Source: Aurantiacibacter sp. MUD61 (GTDB lineage Bacteria; Pseudomonadota; Alphaproteobacteria; Sphingomonadales; Sphingomonadaceae). From it: a stretch of DNA of 64,000 bases. Location: the NCBI RefSeq assembly GCF_027912455.1, contig NZ_CP115446.1, positions 2,906,532-2,970,531 on the forward strand, read 5' to 3'. Below the pieces are notes generated by a model. That model did not search any database, was not told the origin of the DNA, and saw only the letters and a program-made list of their open reading frames with translations. A program made the position numbers and the translations under genes. Positions 48,440-58,111 of this stretch are shown here, one piece after another; within the stretch, counting starts at the first letter, position 1; every line of letters begins with the position of its first letter.

Positions 48440-49810
48440 TTACTCGTCGAGCGCTGCAAGCACATCGCGCGTAAAGGCTTCGATATCGAAGCCGGAGCCG
48501 CCAGCAGGGTCTTCCCCGCGTCGTACGATCACGATGTCGCGGCTCGGCACGACAACGATATATTGCCCGCGATTGCCCGCCGCCATGAAAGTGTCAGCGG
48601 GAATGCCTTCGCTCTGGTTGAGCAGCCACCAGCCCGCGCCATAACCCCAGCCACGCGAGCCACCCGGCTGCGGGCCTGCGGGGCTGGAGACATACTCGAC
48701 CCAGCCTTCGGGAAGGATGCGCGTGCCATCGGGAAGGACGCCGTCATCGAGATGAAGTTGGCCGAGCCGCGCAAGATCGCGCGCAGTGGACCATACTTGG
48801 CTGGAAAGGATGTAATTACCCCGCCAGTCGGTCTCGGCGACTGTATGCGGCATATTGAGCCAGAGCAAAGTGGCCGGTATCCGGTTACGGCTTGTCTCAT
48901 CCAAAGCGGCGATAGCCATTAGCGTATCATTGTTTGCGTAGCGAAACTGCGAGCCAGGGGTGGCTACAAGGGGCCAATTTGCGGCGCGTTCGTCTACCGT
49001 GGCTCCGCCGAAATAGATTGGATCAGTGCGGTTACCCGGAGTGTCGGAGTATCTCCCCGACGCCATCCTCAACAGATGATCGATCGTGATTGCGCGTCTT
49101 GGATCGTCCTCTCCGAAACCTATTCCAGCCGAAGCCGACATGTCGGTATTGCCGCGATGAGCCGCAACACCAACAACCGTTGCTGCGATGCTCTTTGCAA
49201 CCGACCACGTTCTTTGCGGGACCGCAGGTCCGAAATCGGGCGCATAACGTTCAAGCAAGATTTGATTTCCATGAAGGATCAAAAAAGCGGTGGTGCGAGC
49301 GTCACTCCCGTAGACCTCTCCAAAAACATTGTTCTGAATCTCCGACTGAAGTGAGACGTCCAAAGCATTGTCATTCACGGACCAAGCGGGGATTTCGCGT
49401 TCATAGGCAGCTACACGGATGGATGCGTCGCGCTCTTCCATGCCTATAGGTCGGATCGAACAGCCACCCGTCACATGCGAATCAGCTGTTCGCGGTGGCA
49501 TGTCTTCTGCCCATGTGACACTGACTGAATTTAAGCTTCCACCCTCGTGCCGGTTTATTTCGTAGGGCAGCTCCCGGACTATTTCATTGAGCGGCGACTG
49601 TATGCCCGTAAGCTCCCACTCCATCACGCTTTCCGGTGTGCGGGTTGCCCCATTCCGCTCCGCATTAGCAATCGCGCTGCACAAGAACATCGCTTTGTAT
49701 CCCGCAGCCAGGGCGCGGTCGTATCTTACGTCGAGTTCGGCTTGCGATTGCGCGGCGGCAGGAACGGCGAGCGACAGCGCAGCGGCTGTCAGAATAGTAG
49801 TCCGGATCAT
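48440..49810 (-). CDS. Serine hydrolase, class C beta-lactamase family
   Basis: 456 residues with a signal peptide (TILTAAALSLAVPAAAQ). An N-terminal extra domain of about 150 residues contains three cysteines (FLCSAIANAERNGATR; GGCSIRPIG). The catalytic part holds RTWSVAKSIAATVVG with the SxxK Ser and FRYANNDTLMAIAALDE with the Y-A-N motif, and GNRGQYIVVVPS near the end. It may be a 6-aminohexanoate-dimer hydrolase-like or D-aminopeptidase-like enzyme. The ATG at 49810 is preferred to 49819 because the signal follows it. Confidence 0.85.
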   Translation of the reverse strand: MIRTTILTAAALSLAVPAAAQSQAELDVRYDRALAAGYKAMFLCSAIANAERNGATRTPESVMEWELTGIQSPLNEIVRELPYEINRHEGGSLNSVSVTWAEDMPPRTADSHVTGGCSIRPIGMEERDASIRVAAYEREIPAWSVNDNALDVSLQSEIQNNVFGEVYGSDARTTAFLILHGNQILLERYAPDFGPAVPQRTWSVAKSIAATVVGVAAHRGNTDMSASAGIGFGEDDPRRAITIDHLLRMASGRYSDTPGNRTDPIYFGGATVDERAANWPLVATPGSQFRYANNDTLMAIAALDETSRNRIPATLLWLNMPHTVAETDWRGNYILSSQVWSTARDLARLGQLHLDDGVLPDGTRILPEGWVEYVSSPAGPQPGGSRGWGYGAGWWLLNQSEGIPADTFMAAGNRGQYIVVVPSRDIVIVRRGEDPAGGSGFDIEAFTRDVLAALDE

Positions 49811-49845
49811 GGCGCGCACTGTGCCAGCATTCGCGCAAAAGAAAA

Positions 49846-49871
49846 GGGCCGCCGGATCGCTCCGGCAGCCC
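49846..49871 (-). terminator. Terminator at the end of the ribosomal super-operon
   Basis: On the minus strand GGGCTGCCGG, AGCGAT and CCGGCGGCCC form a stem-loop followed by TTTTCTTTT. It lies beyond rplQ and before the serine hydrolase and has the same core as the terminator at 24180-24212. Confidence 0.85.
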
Positions 49872-49878
49872 TTAATTT

Positions 49879-49960
49879 CGTCATCCCAGCGAAAGCTGGG
49901 ATCTGCCTAAACAGATTGAGACCTTTTAGAACCAGACCCCAGCTTCCGCTGGGGTGACGG
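49879..49960. repeat. Repeat family C inverted pair (BIME-like)
   Basis: GTCATCCCAGCGAAAGCTGG at 49880-49899 and its inverted partner CCCCAGCTTCCGCTGGGGTG at 49937-49956 face each other; each half is itself a hairpin. It sits between the rplQ stop and the terminator, so it would be in the 3' end of the ribosomal transcript. Related to 10706-10733. Confidence 0.8.
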
Positions 49961-49964
49961 CTAT

Positions 49965-50384
49965 TTACGCGTCTTCGAAATCGTCCTCGGTCATCACCGG
50001 GCCGCTGTCCTGGCCCTTGGCGTCCTCGTCACGGTCGACGAGTTCGATATAGGCGATGGCTGCGGCGTCGGATGCGCGGTAGCCAGCCTTGATGATGCGG
50101 GTGTAGCCGCCATCACGATCCTTGTAACGCTCTGCCAGAACGTCGAACAGCTTGGTCAGCTGCGCATCGTCCATTAGGCGAGCGGCCGCAAGGCGACGGT
50201 TCGACAGGCCGCCACGCTTTGCGAGCGTGATCAGCTTTTCGACATAGGGGCGAATTTCCTTCGCCTTGGCAGTCGTGGTGAGAATCTGCTCGTGCTTGAT
50301 CAGCGCGGCAGCCATGTTGCGGAACATGGCGGTACGGTGCTGAGACTTGCGGCTGAGCTTACGGCCGGAAATACCGTGACGCAT
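49965..50384 (-). CDS. rplQ: Large ribosomal subunit protein bL17
   Basis: 139 residues, opening [20 protein letters not shown], the bL17 signature that threads into 23S rRNA near the tunnel exit. The C-terminal 25 residues are acidic, as is common in alphaproteobacteria. Last gene of the super-operon, 153 bases after rpoA; the gap contains a GGGAACCGGTTTCCC near-palindrome. Confidence 0.97.
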   Translation of the reverse strand: MRHGISGRKLSRKSQHRTAMFRNMAAALIKHEQILTTTAKAKEIRPYVEKLITLAKRGGLSNRRLAAARLMDDAQLTKLFDVLAERYKDRDGGYTRIIKAGYRASDAAAIAYIELVDRDEDAKGQDSGPVMTEDDFEDA

Positions 50385-50537
50385 AACTTTTACTCCATCT
50401 TGCCGACCGTTCCGGGCGGGAAACCGGTTCCCACTTTCCCTGAACGGATCGGGCGTTCGAAAAGGGCCCGTCTTACGGCAGCCCAGTGCTGGCGGCGCTT
50501 TCCCGAGGTAATGGGGGGTGCGCCGCCTTTACCCTGA

Positions 50538-51593
50538 TTAACCCAGAAGTTCCTGTTCGAGCTTCTTGGCCATTTCTTCGATGTTCTCAGGCGGCCAGCC
50601 CGGGATATCCATGCCGAGGCGCAGACCCATGCTGGAGAGAACTTCCTTGATCTCGTTGAGCGACTTGCGGCCGAAGTTCGGCGTACGCAGCATCTCGGCT
50701 TCGGTCTTCTGGACCAGGTCGCCGATGTAGATGATGTTGTCGTTCTTGAGGCAGTTGGCCGAACGCACCGACAGTTCCAGCTCGTCCACCTTCTTGAGAA
50801 GGTAGCGGTTGAGCTGGTTGGTGTCGCTTTCCTGCGGCTCTGCAGCAACGCCGATCATGGCGCTCTGCGGCTGCGGAATGCCGTCTTCGAAGTGGACGAA
50901 CAGCGTCAACTGGTCCTGCAGGATGCGCGCGGCATAGGCGATCGCATCTTCAGGGGTGATGGTGCCGTCGGTCTCGATGGTCAGGTTCAGCTTGTCGAAG
51001 TCGAGTTCCTGGCCAACGCGGGCGTTCTCAACCTTGTAGCTGACCTGCTTGATCGGCGAATACAGGCTGTCGACCGGGATCAGGCCGATGGGAGCATCAG
51101 CCGGACGGTTGGCAACTGCCGGGGCATAACCCTTACCGGTGTCGGCGGTCAGCTCCATGTTGAGCGTCGCGCCTTCGTCGAGGTGGCAGATCACGAGGTC
51201 CTTGTTGAGGACTTCGATGTCACCCGAAACGGCGATGTCGCCGGCCTTGACTTCAGCCGGGCCGGTTGCGGAAAGCTGCAGGCGCTTCGGGCCTTCGCCT
51301 TCCATCTTGAGAGCGATCTGCTTCACGTTCAGGACGATGTCGGTGACGTCTTCACGCACACCGGCAAGCGAGCTGAACTCGTGCAGGACGTTTTCGATCT
51401 TGATCGAGGTAATCGCGGCACCCTGAAGGCTGGACAGGAGCACACGGCGCAGGGCGTTGCCGAGTGTCAGGCCATAACCACGCTCAAGCGGCTCAGCAAC
51501 GAAAGTAGCTTTACGCTTCTTGTCGTTACCTTCCTTGATTTCGAGCGTGTTGGGCTTCTTCAGTTCCTGCCAGTTCTTCGTATTGACGGACAT
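50538..51593 (-). CDS. rpoA: RNA polymerase alpha subunit
   Basis: 351 residues. The N-terminal domain that nucleates polymerase assembly has [26 protein letters not shown] (split by conserved GYG) and the C-terminal domain, joined by an acidic linker, has [16 protein letters not shown] and [22 protein letters not shown], which bind UP elements and activators. Its position after rpsK is standard. Confidence 0.98.
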   Translation of the reverse strand: MSVNTKNWQELKKPNTLEIKEGNDKKRKATFVAEPLERGYGLTLGNALRRVLLSSLQGAAITSIKIENVLHEFSSLAGVREDVTDIVLNVKQIALKMEGEGPKRLQLSATGPAEVKAGDIAVSGDIEVLNKDLVICHLDEGATLNMELTADTGKGYAPAVANRPADAPIGLIPVDSLYSPIKQVSYKVENARVGQELDFDKLNLTIETDGTITPEDAIAYAARILQDQLTLFVHFEDGIPQPQSAMIGVAAEPQESDTNQLNRYLLKKVDELELSVRSANCLKNDNIIYIGDLVQKTEAEMLRTPNFGRKSLNEIKEVLSSMGLRLGMDIPGWPPENIEEMAKKLEQELLG

Positions 51594-51627
51594 GGACTTC
51601 CCCTAAAGGTATCTAGGTTGCGCAAAA

Positions 51628-51654
51628 GCCGCGGGGTGGTTGAACCGCCGCGGC
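51628..51654 (-). terminator. Possible attenuator between rpsK and rpoA
   Basis: GCCGCGG and CCGCGGC form a 7-bp stem with a 13-base loop. On the minus strand TTTT follows directly, a short tail. It could act as a partial terminator that lowers rpoA-rplQ relative to rpsM-rpsK. The T-run is too short for a confident call. Confidence 0.4.
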
Positions 51655-51703
51655 CGATGCGATGACTGTGTTTGCGAGGCAGGTGCCCCGCGGCAGGCTT
51701 CGA

Positions 51704-52093
51704 TCAGACGCGGCGACGCTTGGACGGCCGCACACCGTTGTGCGGGATCGGCGTCACGTCACGGATCGAGGTGATGGTGAAACCCACCGCCTGCAGGGCA
51801 CGAAGCGCGCTTTCGCGGCCCGAACCCGGACCCTTGATTTCGACTTCGAGGGTGCGCACGCCGTGTTCGGCGGCTTTCTTGCCGGCATCGTCCGCTGCAA
51901 CCTGCGCTGCATACGGAGTGGACTTGCGGCTGCCCTTGAAGCCCATCATGCCTGCGCTGGACCAGCTAATAGCATTGCCCTGCGCATCGGTGATGGTGAT
52001 CATGGTGTTGTTGAAGCTGGCGTTGACGTGCGCAACACCGCTTGAAATGTTCTTTTTGTCGCGGCGCCTTACTCGGCCTGGTTCGCGTGCCAT
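51704..52093 (-). CDS. rpsK: Small ribosomal subunit protein uS11
   Basis: 129 residues. It has [22 protein letters not shown] and the C-terminal [17 protein letters not shown], typical of uS11, which binds the 690 loop of 16S rRNA near the mRNA exit. Between rpsM and rpoA in the alpha operon. Confidence 0.98.
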   Translation of the reverse strand: MAREPGRVRRRDKKNISSGVAHVNASFNNTMITITDAQGNAISWSSAGMMGFKGSRKSTPYAAQVAADDAGKKAAEHGVRTLEVEIKGPGSGRESALRALQAVGFTITSIRDVTPIPHNGVRPSKRRRV

Positions 52094-52152
52094 TTTCTCT
52101 ATTCCTCGTATCTCGAAAGAAGGAAAAAGCCTGTGGGTCTAGACCCTCGGGC

Positions 52153-52521
52153 TTACTTCTTCTTGCCGGCGATCGGCTTGGCCTTGCCCTTGCGGGTGCG
52201 GGCGTTGGTGTGGGTACGCTGACCGCGAACGGGAAGACCGTTACGGTGACGCAGACCGCGATAGGACCGCAGGTCCATCAGACGCTTGATGTTCATCGCG
52301 GTGTCGCGACGAAGGTCGCCTTCCACGGTGAATTCGGCATCGATGGTTTCACGAATCTGCAGCACTTCCGCATCGGTCAGATCCTGCACGCGGGTGGCGT
52401 GATCGATACCGATCTTGTCGACGATCTTCTTCGCAGATGTCGAACCGATTCCGTGAATGTAGGTGAGCGCGATGATCACACGCTTATTTGTGGGGATGTT
52501 TACCCCGGCAATACGAGCCAC
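52153..52521 (-). CDS. rpsM: Small ribosomal subunit protein uS13
   Basis: 122 residues opening [20 protein letters not shown], with [26 protein letters not shown] at the C-terminus. uS13 sits in the head of the small subunit and contacts the P-site tRNA and the 50S bridge. First gene after the SRPBCC gene, with a leader of about 160 bases below two promoter-like sites. Confidence 0.98.
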   Translation of the reverse strand: MARIAGVNIPTNKRVIIALTYIHGIGSTSAKKIVDKIGIDHATRVQDLTDAEVLQIRETIDAEFTVEGDLRRDTAMNIKRLMDLRSYRGLRHRNGLPVRGQRTHTNARTRKGKAKPIAGKKK

Positions 52522-52688
52522 TTAAATCTCCATGCTCCACAGAGGATTTTTCAAGTCCTGCAAGGCCTTGAACTGCCTCTATCTCATAGCTTTCATTCTC
52601 GCCCGATCATCTTCAAAGCGGGAGCCTGGCGAACGCTACGCGCACGGCAAGGCACACAAATCTGTGATAATTGAACGAATGAAGGGCG

Positions 52689-52717
52689 CAGATAGGGTGA
52701 TTCCCTCTCTACGTCAA
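52689..52717 (-). promoter_or_regulatory. Promoter P2 of rpsM-rpsK-rpoA-rplQ
   Basis: On the minus strand TTGACG (52717-52712) is followed after exactly 17 bases by TATCTG (52694-52689). Transcription would start near 52682, about 160 bases ahead of rpsM. Confidence 0.55.
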
Positions 52718-52779
52718 CAGGCGAAAGCGAGCCTGCGGCATCCCGCAGCCCGTTCCGGTCTTCCCGTGCTGTGGGCCTG

Positions 52780-52808
52780 CTTATAGCGCCGCGTCCCGCG
52801 CTAGTCAA
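52780..52808 (-). promoter_or_regulatory. Promoter P1 of rpsM-rpsK-rpoA-rplQ
   Basis: On the minus strand TTGACT (52808-52803) and TATAAG (52785-52780) are 17 bases apart, close to the sigma-70 consensus. It lies directly behind the SRPBCC stop and in tandem with the site at 52689-52717. Confidence 0.6.
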
Positions 52809-52816
52809 AATCCGCG

Positions 52817-53377
52817 TTAACTTTCGCTTTCGTCAGGCACGGTTTCGTCATCCAGCTGAGCGACGAGGCCGCCAAGAAATTCGGCCTGCACACCATCCAC
52901 GATGGGGCCGAATTGCTCGACGGGAAAACGTGCGTGGCCGCCGGTGATATAATCCCAGGTGATGCGCGTGCCCTCACCTTCTTCTGCCAGAGTGACCGTC
53001 AGCGTTCCGGTCAATCCCTCAGCCTGCAACGGACCGAGCGACCCCGACATGCGCAGCAGCGTGCCGGGCATCACCATGACGACGCGCATATGCTCGACCG
53101 ATCCAGCGGGCCAGCCATCGCTCGGCGGCAGGCTCTCACAAAAGCAACCACCTGCCTGCGCGTCCAGATGCAGATTATGCGCATCGTTCGACCAGGTGTG
53201 GCTCCACCAGTTTTCCGGGTGCACCAGTTCGCGCCAGACATCCGCCCTGCTCGCTGGGACGACGACGCTATGCCTGCTGGCAAAGCCGCCATGTTCGCTT
53301 TCGATGATTTCCGCCGATGCGCTGGCAGGCGCGCACACAAAAGTCGCTGCCGCCAGAATGGAGCCGATACGATACAT
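52817..53377 (-). CDS. Secreted SRPBCC-fold protein inserted between adk and rpsM
   Basis: 186 residues. A signal peptide (IGSILAAATFVCAPASASA) precedes an SRPBCC/START-like fold: RHSVVVPASRADVWRELVHPENWWSHTWS (split), MRVVMVMPGTLLRMSGSLGP, and TLTVTLAEEGEGTRITWDYITGG. The family makes hydrophobic pockets and is usually cytosolic; export is unusual. The ligand is unknown. The start at 53377 is the beginning of the signal peptide, since the upstream frame runs through adk. It is not part of the ordinary ribosomal order. Confidence 0.8.
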   Translation of the reverse strand: MYRIGSILAAATFVCAPASASAEIIESEHGGFASRHSVVVPASRADVWRELVHPENWWSHTWSNDAHNLHLDAQAGGCFCESLPPSDGWPAGSVEHMRVVMVMPGTLLRMSGSLGPLQAEGLTGTLTVTLAEEGEGTRITWDYITGGHARFPVEQFGPIVDGVQAEFLGGLVAQLDDETVPDESES

Positions 53378-53418
53378 GAATTCCCTCCCACTTCCTGTGC
53401 GAGGGATTAGCCGCAGGA

Positions 53419-54069
53419 TCAGGCCGAAGCCAAGACCTTCTCTATGGCAGAGGTCACTTCGTCGATCGACGCCATGCCGTCCACCCGGTGTACGATACCA
53501 CGCGGTTCGTACACCGGCAGGATCGGCGCGGTCTTGGCGCGATATTCCTTCATGCGGGTGCGCACGGTCTCTTCGGTATCGTCCTTCCGCCGCTTGAATT
53601 CGGTGGAGCCGCATTTGTCGCACACGCCTTCGACGGCAGGCTGCTTGTGGCGATCGTGATAGCCCTCACCGCAATTGGCGCAGGTGAAGCGGCCCGTCAC
53701 GCGGTCCACCAGAGCATCCTCATCAACCACGAGTTCGATCACCAGATCGAGCTTGCGATTGTGCTTGGCGAGAATTTCTTCCAGCATCGCGGCTTGCGGG
53801 GCGGTGCGCGGGAAGCCATCGAAAATGGCGCCGGTGTCGGCATCCATCGCAGTCAGCTCGGCATCGATGAGCGCCGAGACGATTTCGTCCGACACCAGCT
53901 CACCGCGCTCCATCACTGCCTTGGCTTCGAGGCCAACCGGCGTTTGCGCTTTGACGGCGGCGCGCAGCATGTCTCCGGTGGAGAGCTGGCGCATGCCGTG
54001 GTTTTCAACGAGCAGGTTGGCCTGCGTGCCTTTGCCAGCACCCGGAGGGCCGAGAAGGATAATATTCAT
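53419..54069 (-). CDS. adk: Adenylate kinase
   Basis: 216 residues. The P-loop LLGPPGAGKGTQA, the NMP-binding STGDMLRAAV and DGFPRTAPQA, and a zinc-type LID with four cysteines, FTCANCGEGYHDRHK then GVCDKCGS. It converts ATP and AMP to two ADP. Placed after secY, as in most bacteria. Confidence 0.97.
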   Translation of the reverse strand: MNIILLGPPGAGKGTQANLLVENHGMRQLSTGDMLRAAVKAQTPVGLEAKAVMERGELVSDEIVSALIDAELTAMDADTGAIFDGFPRTAPQAAMLEEILAKHNRKLDLVIELVVDEDALVDRVTGRFTCANCGEGYHDRHKQPAVEGVCDKCGSTEFKRRKDDTEETVRTRMKEYRAKTAPILPVYEPRGIVHRVDGMASIDEVTSAIEKVLASA

Positions 54070-54111
54070 GAAGCGCGCGAATCCCCGTTAGCGTGAGCCA
54101 ACTTTGCTAGC

Positions 54112-55476
54112 CTAGCGCATCCGTCCCTTCAACTTAGCCTTCTTGATTAGATCACCATATTGGTGGGCAAGGAGGTGGGACTGGATCTGGCTGATTGTAT
54201 CGACCGTCACGTTCACCACAATCAGCAGGCTGGTGCCGCCAAGGAACAGCGGCAGGCCGGTCTGGGCGATACCCCATTCCGGAATAACGCAGACTGCTGT
54301 CAGGTAGATCGCGCCAACCACGGTGATGCGGCTGAGCACATAGTCGAGATAATCGGCGGTACGCTTGCCCGGGCGGATACCCGGAATAAAGCCACCCTGC
54401 TTCTTCAGATTTTCGGCGGTGTCTTCCGGATTGAAGACGACAGCGGTGTAGAAGAAGCAGAAGAAGATAATGCCGAGACCGTAGAGCAGCATGTACAGCG
54501 GCTGCCCATGTGCCAGATACTGGTTCAGCGTCTGGATGATGCTGCCACCGGTGCTGGTGGTATCGATCGAATTACCGGCGAACTGCGTGATCGTCAGCGG
54601 CAGCAGCAGCAGCGAGCTGGCAAAAATCGGCGGAATCACACCTGCGGTGTTGAGCTTCAGCGGCAGGTGCGAACGGTCTGCCTGCATCCCGCCGCGCTGC
54701 GTGGCGCGCTTGGGATACTGGATCAGCAGGCGACGTTGCGCACGCTCGAAGAAACAGATCACGAGGATCAAGACGATCAGCATGATCACGAGGCCGATAA
54801 TGAGCCCGCTGCTGATGGAGCCCGAACGGCCGCCTTCAAACAGGTTTGCCGTAAAGGTCGGGAACTGCGCGACGATACCCGCCATAATGATCAGCGAGAC
54901 GCCATTACCGATGCCGCGTGCGGTGATCTGCTCACCCAGCCACAGCAGGAACATAGTGCCGCCAACAAGGTTGATGACAGCCACCACCTTGAACATGATG
55001 CCGGGGTTTACGACAGCCTGGAGGCCGCTCGAAGCCGCGTAGGCTTCAAGGCCGGAGGCGAGGAACCAGCCCTGGATCGCGCAGAGGAAAACCGTGCCGT
55101 AACGCGTGTACTGGTTGAGCTTCTTGCGCCCTGCTTCGCCTTCCTTCTTCAACGCCATAAGGCTGGGGTGAAGCGAGGATGCGAGCTGCACGACGATCGA
55201 GGCCGTAATATAGGGCATCACGCCAAGCGCGATCAGGCTCATACGCTCCAGCGAACCGCCGGAGAACATGTTGAACATGTCGAGAATGCCGCCGCGCGTC
55301 TGATCGTAAAGGGTTTCCAGGATCATCGGGTTCACGCCGGGCAGCGGCACGAAGCTGAGGAAACGGAAAACGATCAGTGCACCGATGGTGAACCAGATGC
55401 GCTGCTTGAGCTCGGTCGCTTTCGAGAAATTGGAAAAGCTGAGCGAGCTTGCGATATTATCGGCGCGTGAAGCCAT
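54112..55476 (-). CDS. secY: Protein translocase subunit SecY
   Basis: 454 residues, ten transmembrane helices of the Sec pore. Conserved pieces: RIWFTIGALIVFRF-like WFTIGALIVFRFLSFVPLPGV, ALGVMPYITASIVVQL, and FEGGRSGSISS. The cytosolic loop QYPKRATQRGGMQADRSHLPLKLNTAGVIPPIFASS (split by Pro) is typical. It lies between rplO and adk. Confidence 0.98.
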   Translation of the reverse strand: MASRADNIASSLSFSNFSKATELKQRIWFTIGALIVFRFLSFVPLPGVNPMILETLYDQTRGGILDMFNMFSGGSLERMSLIALGVMPYITASIVVQLASSLHPSLMALKKEGEAGRKKLNQYTRYGTVFLCAIQGWFLASGLEAYAASSGLQAVVNPGIMFKVVAVINLVGGTMFLLWLGEQITARGIGNGVSLIIMAGIVAQFPTFTANLFEGGRSGSISSGLIIGLVIMLIVLILVICFFERAQRRLLIQYPKRATQRGGMQADRSHLPLKLNTAGVIPPIFASSLLLLPLTITQFAGNSIDTTSTGGSIIQTLNQYLAHGQPLYMLLYGLGIIFFCFFYTAVVFNPEDTAENLKKQGGFIPGIRPGKRTADYLDYVLSRITVVGAIYLTAVCVIPEWGIAQTGLPLFLGGTSLLIVVNVTVDTISQIQSHLLAHQYGDLIKKAKLKGRMR

Positions 55477-55581
55477 GATACGTGTGTAATCCTGGTATTG
55501 ACGCCGGTCCCTCCCGGCACAGGAGAGCTAGATAGGGATGCGCGGGCCCGATGTCGAACCCGCGCTTCCCATATTTCGAAT

Positions 55582-56115
55582 TTATCCGGCTTTCTTAGCC
55601 TTGTTGGCCTCGCGACGCTCGGCCTTCTTTTCGTGCTCGGGCTTGCCCTTGTCGATCACCTCGACCTTGCCGCCAGCCTTTTCGACCGCAGCAACAGCAC
55701 CCTTGGATGCGCCGGCAACCCTGAAAGTCAGCTTGGCAGAGAATTCACCCTTGCCCAGAAGACGAACGCCGTCCTTGCCGCCACGAGCAACGCCAGCAGC
55801 CTTCAGCGCTTCGTGATCGATGGCGCCCTTGGCGTCGAGCTTCTTCTCGTCGACAAGGCGCTGGACCTGGCCAAGGTTGACCTCGGCATAGTCCTTGCCG
55901 AACGGATTGTTGAAGCCACGCTTCGGAAGACGCATGTGAAGCGGCATCTGGCCGCCTTCGAAGCCCTTGATGGCAACGCCCGAACGGCTCTTCTGGCCCT
56001 TCTGGCCACGACCTGCGGTCTTGCCCTTGCCCGAACCGATGCCACGGCCGACGCGGGTGCGCTCCTTGCGGGCGCCTTCGTTGTCACGGATTTCGTTGAG
56101 TTTCATGTCTTGCAC
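55582..56115 (-). CDS. rplO: Large ribosomal subunit protein uL15
   Basis: 177 residues beginning [20 protein letters not shown], then [21 protein letters not shown], the arginine/glycine extension that enters 23S rRNA. The C-terminus is Lys/Ala-rich and about 30 residues longer than that of E. coli. A gap of about 105 bases separates it from secY. Confidence 0.97.
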   Translation of the reverse strand: MQDMKLNEIRDNEGARKERTRVGRGIGSGKGKTAGRGQKGQKSRSGVAIKGFEGGQMPLHMRLPKRGFNNPFGKDYAEVNLGQVQRLVDEKKLDAKGAIDHEALKAAGVARGGKDGVRLLGKGEFSAKLTFRVAGASKGAVAAVEKAGGKVEVIDKGKPEHEKKAERREANKAKKAG

Positions 56116-56207
56116 TCGCTTTCGCTGTTTTCGCGCTGATAAAAAGGAAGTGGCCCGCTAAACGAGCGGACCACCACCGTCAAATTGTTTTGCGGAGGTT
56201 GAAGGGT

Positions 56208-56396
56208 TTAGCCCTCAACGATCTCCACCATGTGCGGCACCTTCTTGATGGCACCGCGCACTTCCGGGGTGTCCTGCAGTTCAACAACCTTGTGCATCTT
56301 GTTCAGCCCGAGGCCGATCAGGATCTTGCGCTGGTTTTCAGGACGGCGGATCGGCGAACCGATCTGCTTGATCTTAATGGTTTTCTTGGCAGCCAT
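56208..56396 (-). CDS. rpmD: Large ribosomal subunit protein uL30
   Basis: 62 residues: [20 protein letters not shown] then [23 protein letters not shown], the uL30 pattern. Normal length. Between rpsE and rplO. Confidence 0.97.
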   Translation of the reverse strand: MAAKKTIKIKQIGSPIRRPENQRKILIGLGLNKMHKVVELQDTPEVRGAIKKVPHMVEIVEG

Positions 56397-56401
56397 CTGA
56401 A

Positions 56402-57232
56402 TTACTCCGCGATAGCTTCAGCGTCGGCCTGGGCCTCGGCTTCGCTCGCACCACCACGGCCGAGAAGGTCTGCAACCTTCTTGCCGCGACGCTGAGCCAC
56501 AGCCTTCGGCGAAGACTGGTTGGTCAGGCCATCGAATGTGGCGCGGATCATGTTGTAGGGGTTCGACGTACCGACCGACTTGGTCACCACGTCTGCCACG
56601 CCGAGCGCTTCGAACACGGCACGCATCGGACCACCGGCGATGATACCGGTACCCGGAGGTGCCGAGCGAACGACCACGCGGCCTGCGCCGAAGTGGCCCT
56701 TGCCATCATGGTGCAGCGTGCGGCCTTCCTTCAGCGGAACGCGGATCATCTTCTTCTTGGCAGCAGCAGTCGCCTTGTTGATGGCTTCCGGTACTTCGCG
56801 AGCCTTGCCGTGGCCGAAGCCGACGCGGCCCTTGCCGTCACCAACCACAACCAGTGCAGCAAAACCGAAGCGCTTACCGCCCTTCACCACCTTGGCAACG
56901 CGGTTGATGTGGACGAGCTTTTCAATCAGCTCTTCGCCATCATCATCGCCGCGACCGCCACGGCGATCGTCACGACCGCGACCACGACCGCGGCCACCGC
57001 CACGGTTGTCATCACGTCCACCGCGGCCACCGCGCTGACGCGGACGGCCTTCGGCGCCCTGGGCAGCCGACTGGTTGGCAGCAGCTTCGCTTTCACCCGT
57101 AACGCTAGGCGTCGGGGTGGAGCCGTCGATGTTTTCCTCGACTTGAGCAGCAGCCTTGGCAGCGGCCACTTCCGGCGTTTCCTTGACGGTATCCGCCTTG
57201 GTTTCTTCGTTTTTGGTTTCGTCAGCCATCAT
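56402..57232 (-). CDS. rpsE: Small ribosomal subunit protein uS5 with RGG-rich N-terminal extension
   Basis: 276 residues where about 166 are usual. The normal uS5 core starts near residue 101 ([54 protein letters not shown]). Residues 1-60 are acidic and Ala-rich; residues 63-98 are RGG/RDD repeats ([20 protein letters not shown]). Extensions of this kind occur in sphingomonads; the function is unknown, possibly RNA binding. The start ATG overlaps the rplR stop. Confidence 0.95.
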   Translation of the reverse strand: MMADETKNEETKADTVKETPEVAAAKAAAQVEENIDGSTPTPSVTGESEAAANQSAAQGAEGRPRQRGGRGGRDDNRGGGRGRGRGRDDRRGGRGDDDGEELIEKLVHINRVAKVVKGGKRFGFAALVVVGDGKGRVGFGHGKAREVPEAINKATAAAKKKMIRVPLKEGRTLHHDGKGHFGAGRVVVRSAPPGTGIIAGGPMRAVFEALGVADVVTKSVGTSNPYNMIRATFDGLTNQSSPKAVAQRRGKKVADLLGRGGASEAEAQADAEAIAE

Positions 57233-57576
57233 CAGAACTCCAGCCCGCCTTCGCGAGCGGCATCGGCCAGCGCTTTTACGCGGCCATGGAACAGGAACCC
57301 GCCGCGATCGAACACGACAGTGGTCACGCCAGCCTTCTTGGCGGCGGCGGCGATGTCCTTGCCCACCTTGGCAGCGGCATCGACATTGGCACCCGAAGAC
57401 TTTTCGCCCAGCGTGTTGGCTGCGGCGACGGTCTTGCCGTCCTTGTCATCGATGATCTGCGCATAGATGTGCTTGCCGGTGCGGTGCACGGACAAACGCG
57501 GCTTGTCGCCCGAACGCTTGCGGAGCGCGGTCCGCACGCGGCGGCGACGACGTTCAAAGAGAGAGAGCTTTGCCAT
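57232..57576 (-). CDS. rplR: Large ribosomal subunit protein uL18
   Basis: 114 residues with [30 protein letters not shown] and [25 protein letters not shown], which bind 5S rRNA. Its stop overlaps the rpsE start by one base. Confidence 0.97.
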   Translation of the reverse strand: MAKLSLFERRRRRVRTALRKRSGDKPRLSVHRTGKHIYAQIIDDKDGKTVAAANTLGEKSSGANVDAAAKVGKDIAAAAKKAGVTTVVFDRGGFLFHGRVKALADAAREGGLEF

Positions 57577-57577
57577 C

Positions 57578-58111
57578 TTACTTCTTCTTCCCTTCCTTGC
57601 GGAAGATGTACTCGCCGCGATACTTCACACCCTTGCCCTTGTAAGGCTCAGGCTTGCGCCATTCGCGGATCTCGGCAGCGAACTGACCGACCTTCTGCTT
57701 ATCGATACCCGAAATCTCGACCGTGGTCTGATCGGGGGTCTTGACGTCCAGGCCTTCCGGAACATCCAGGTCGATGTCGTGCGAGAAGCCGAGCTGAAGC
57801 TTGAGCTTCTTGCCCTGGGCCTGCGCACGGTAACCAACGCCGTTGATTTCCAGCACCTTGGTGAAACCTTCGGTCACACCGTCAACCAGGTTCTGAACGA
57901 GCGTGCGCTGCATGCCCCAGAACTGACGCGCCTTCTGCGTCTTGTTGATCGGGTTGACCTGAATTTCGCCGTCTTCGATCTTGTATTCGATCAGGTCGAA
58001 CTGGCTCATGCTAAGCTCGCCCTTGGGGCCCTTAACGCTCAACACGCCGTTTTCGGTCTTGGCGGTCACTCCGCTGGGAAGCGCCACCGGCTTTTTGCCA
58101 ATGCGGCTCAT
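57578..58111 (-). CDS. rplF: Large ribosomal subunit protein uL6
   Basis: 177 residues: [17 protein letters not shown] at the start, then [16 protein letters not shown], and [24 protein letters not shown] at the end. It lies near the sarcin-ricin loop. Its ATG overlaps the stop of rpsH by one base. Confidence 0.98.
   Translation of the reverse strand: MSRIGKKPVALPSGVTAKTENGVLSVKGPKGELSMSQFDLIEYKIEDGEIQVNPINKTQKARQFWGMQRTLVQNLVDGVTEGFTKVLEINGVGYRAQAQGKKLKLQLGFSHDIDLDVPEGLDVKTPDQTTVEISGIDKQKVGQFAAEIREWRKPEPYKGKGVKYRGEYIFRKEGKKK

Noticed and set aside
48440..49810. Antibiotic-resistance beta-lactamase
   Set aside because: The SxxK and YxN-type motifs fit the wider class C-like hydrolase family, but the extra N-terminal Cys-containing domain and sequence context do not match AmpC enzymes.
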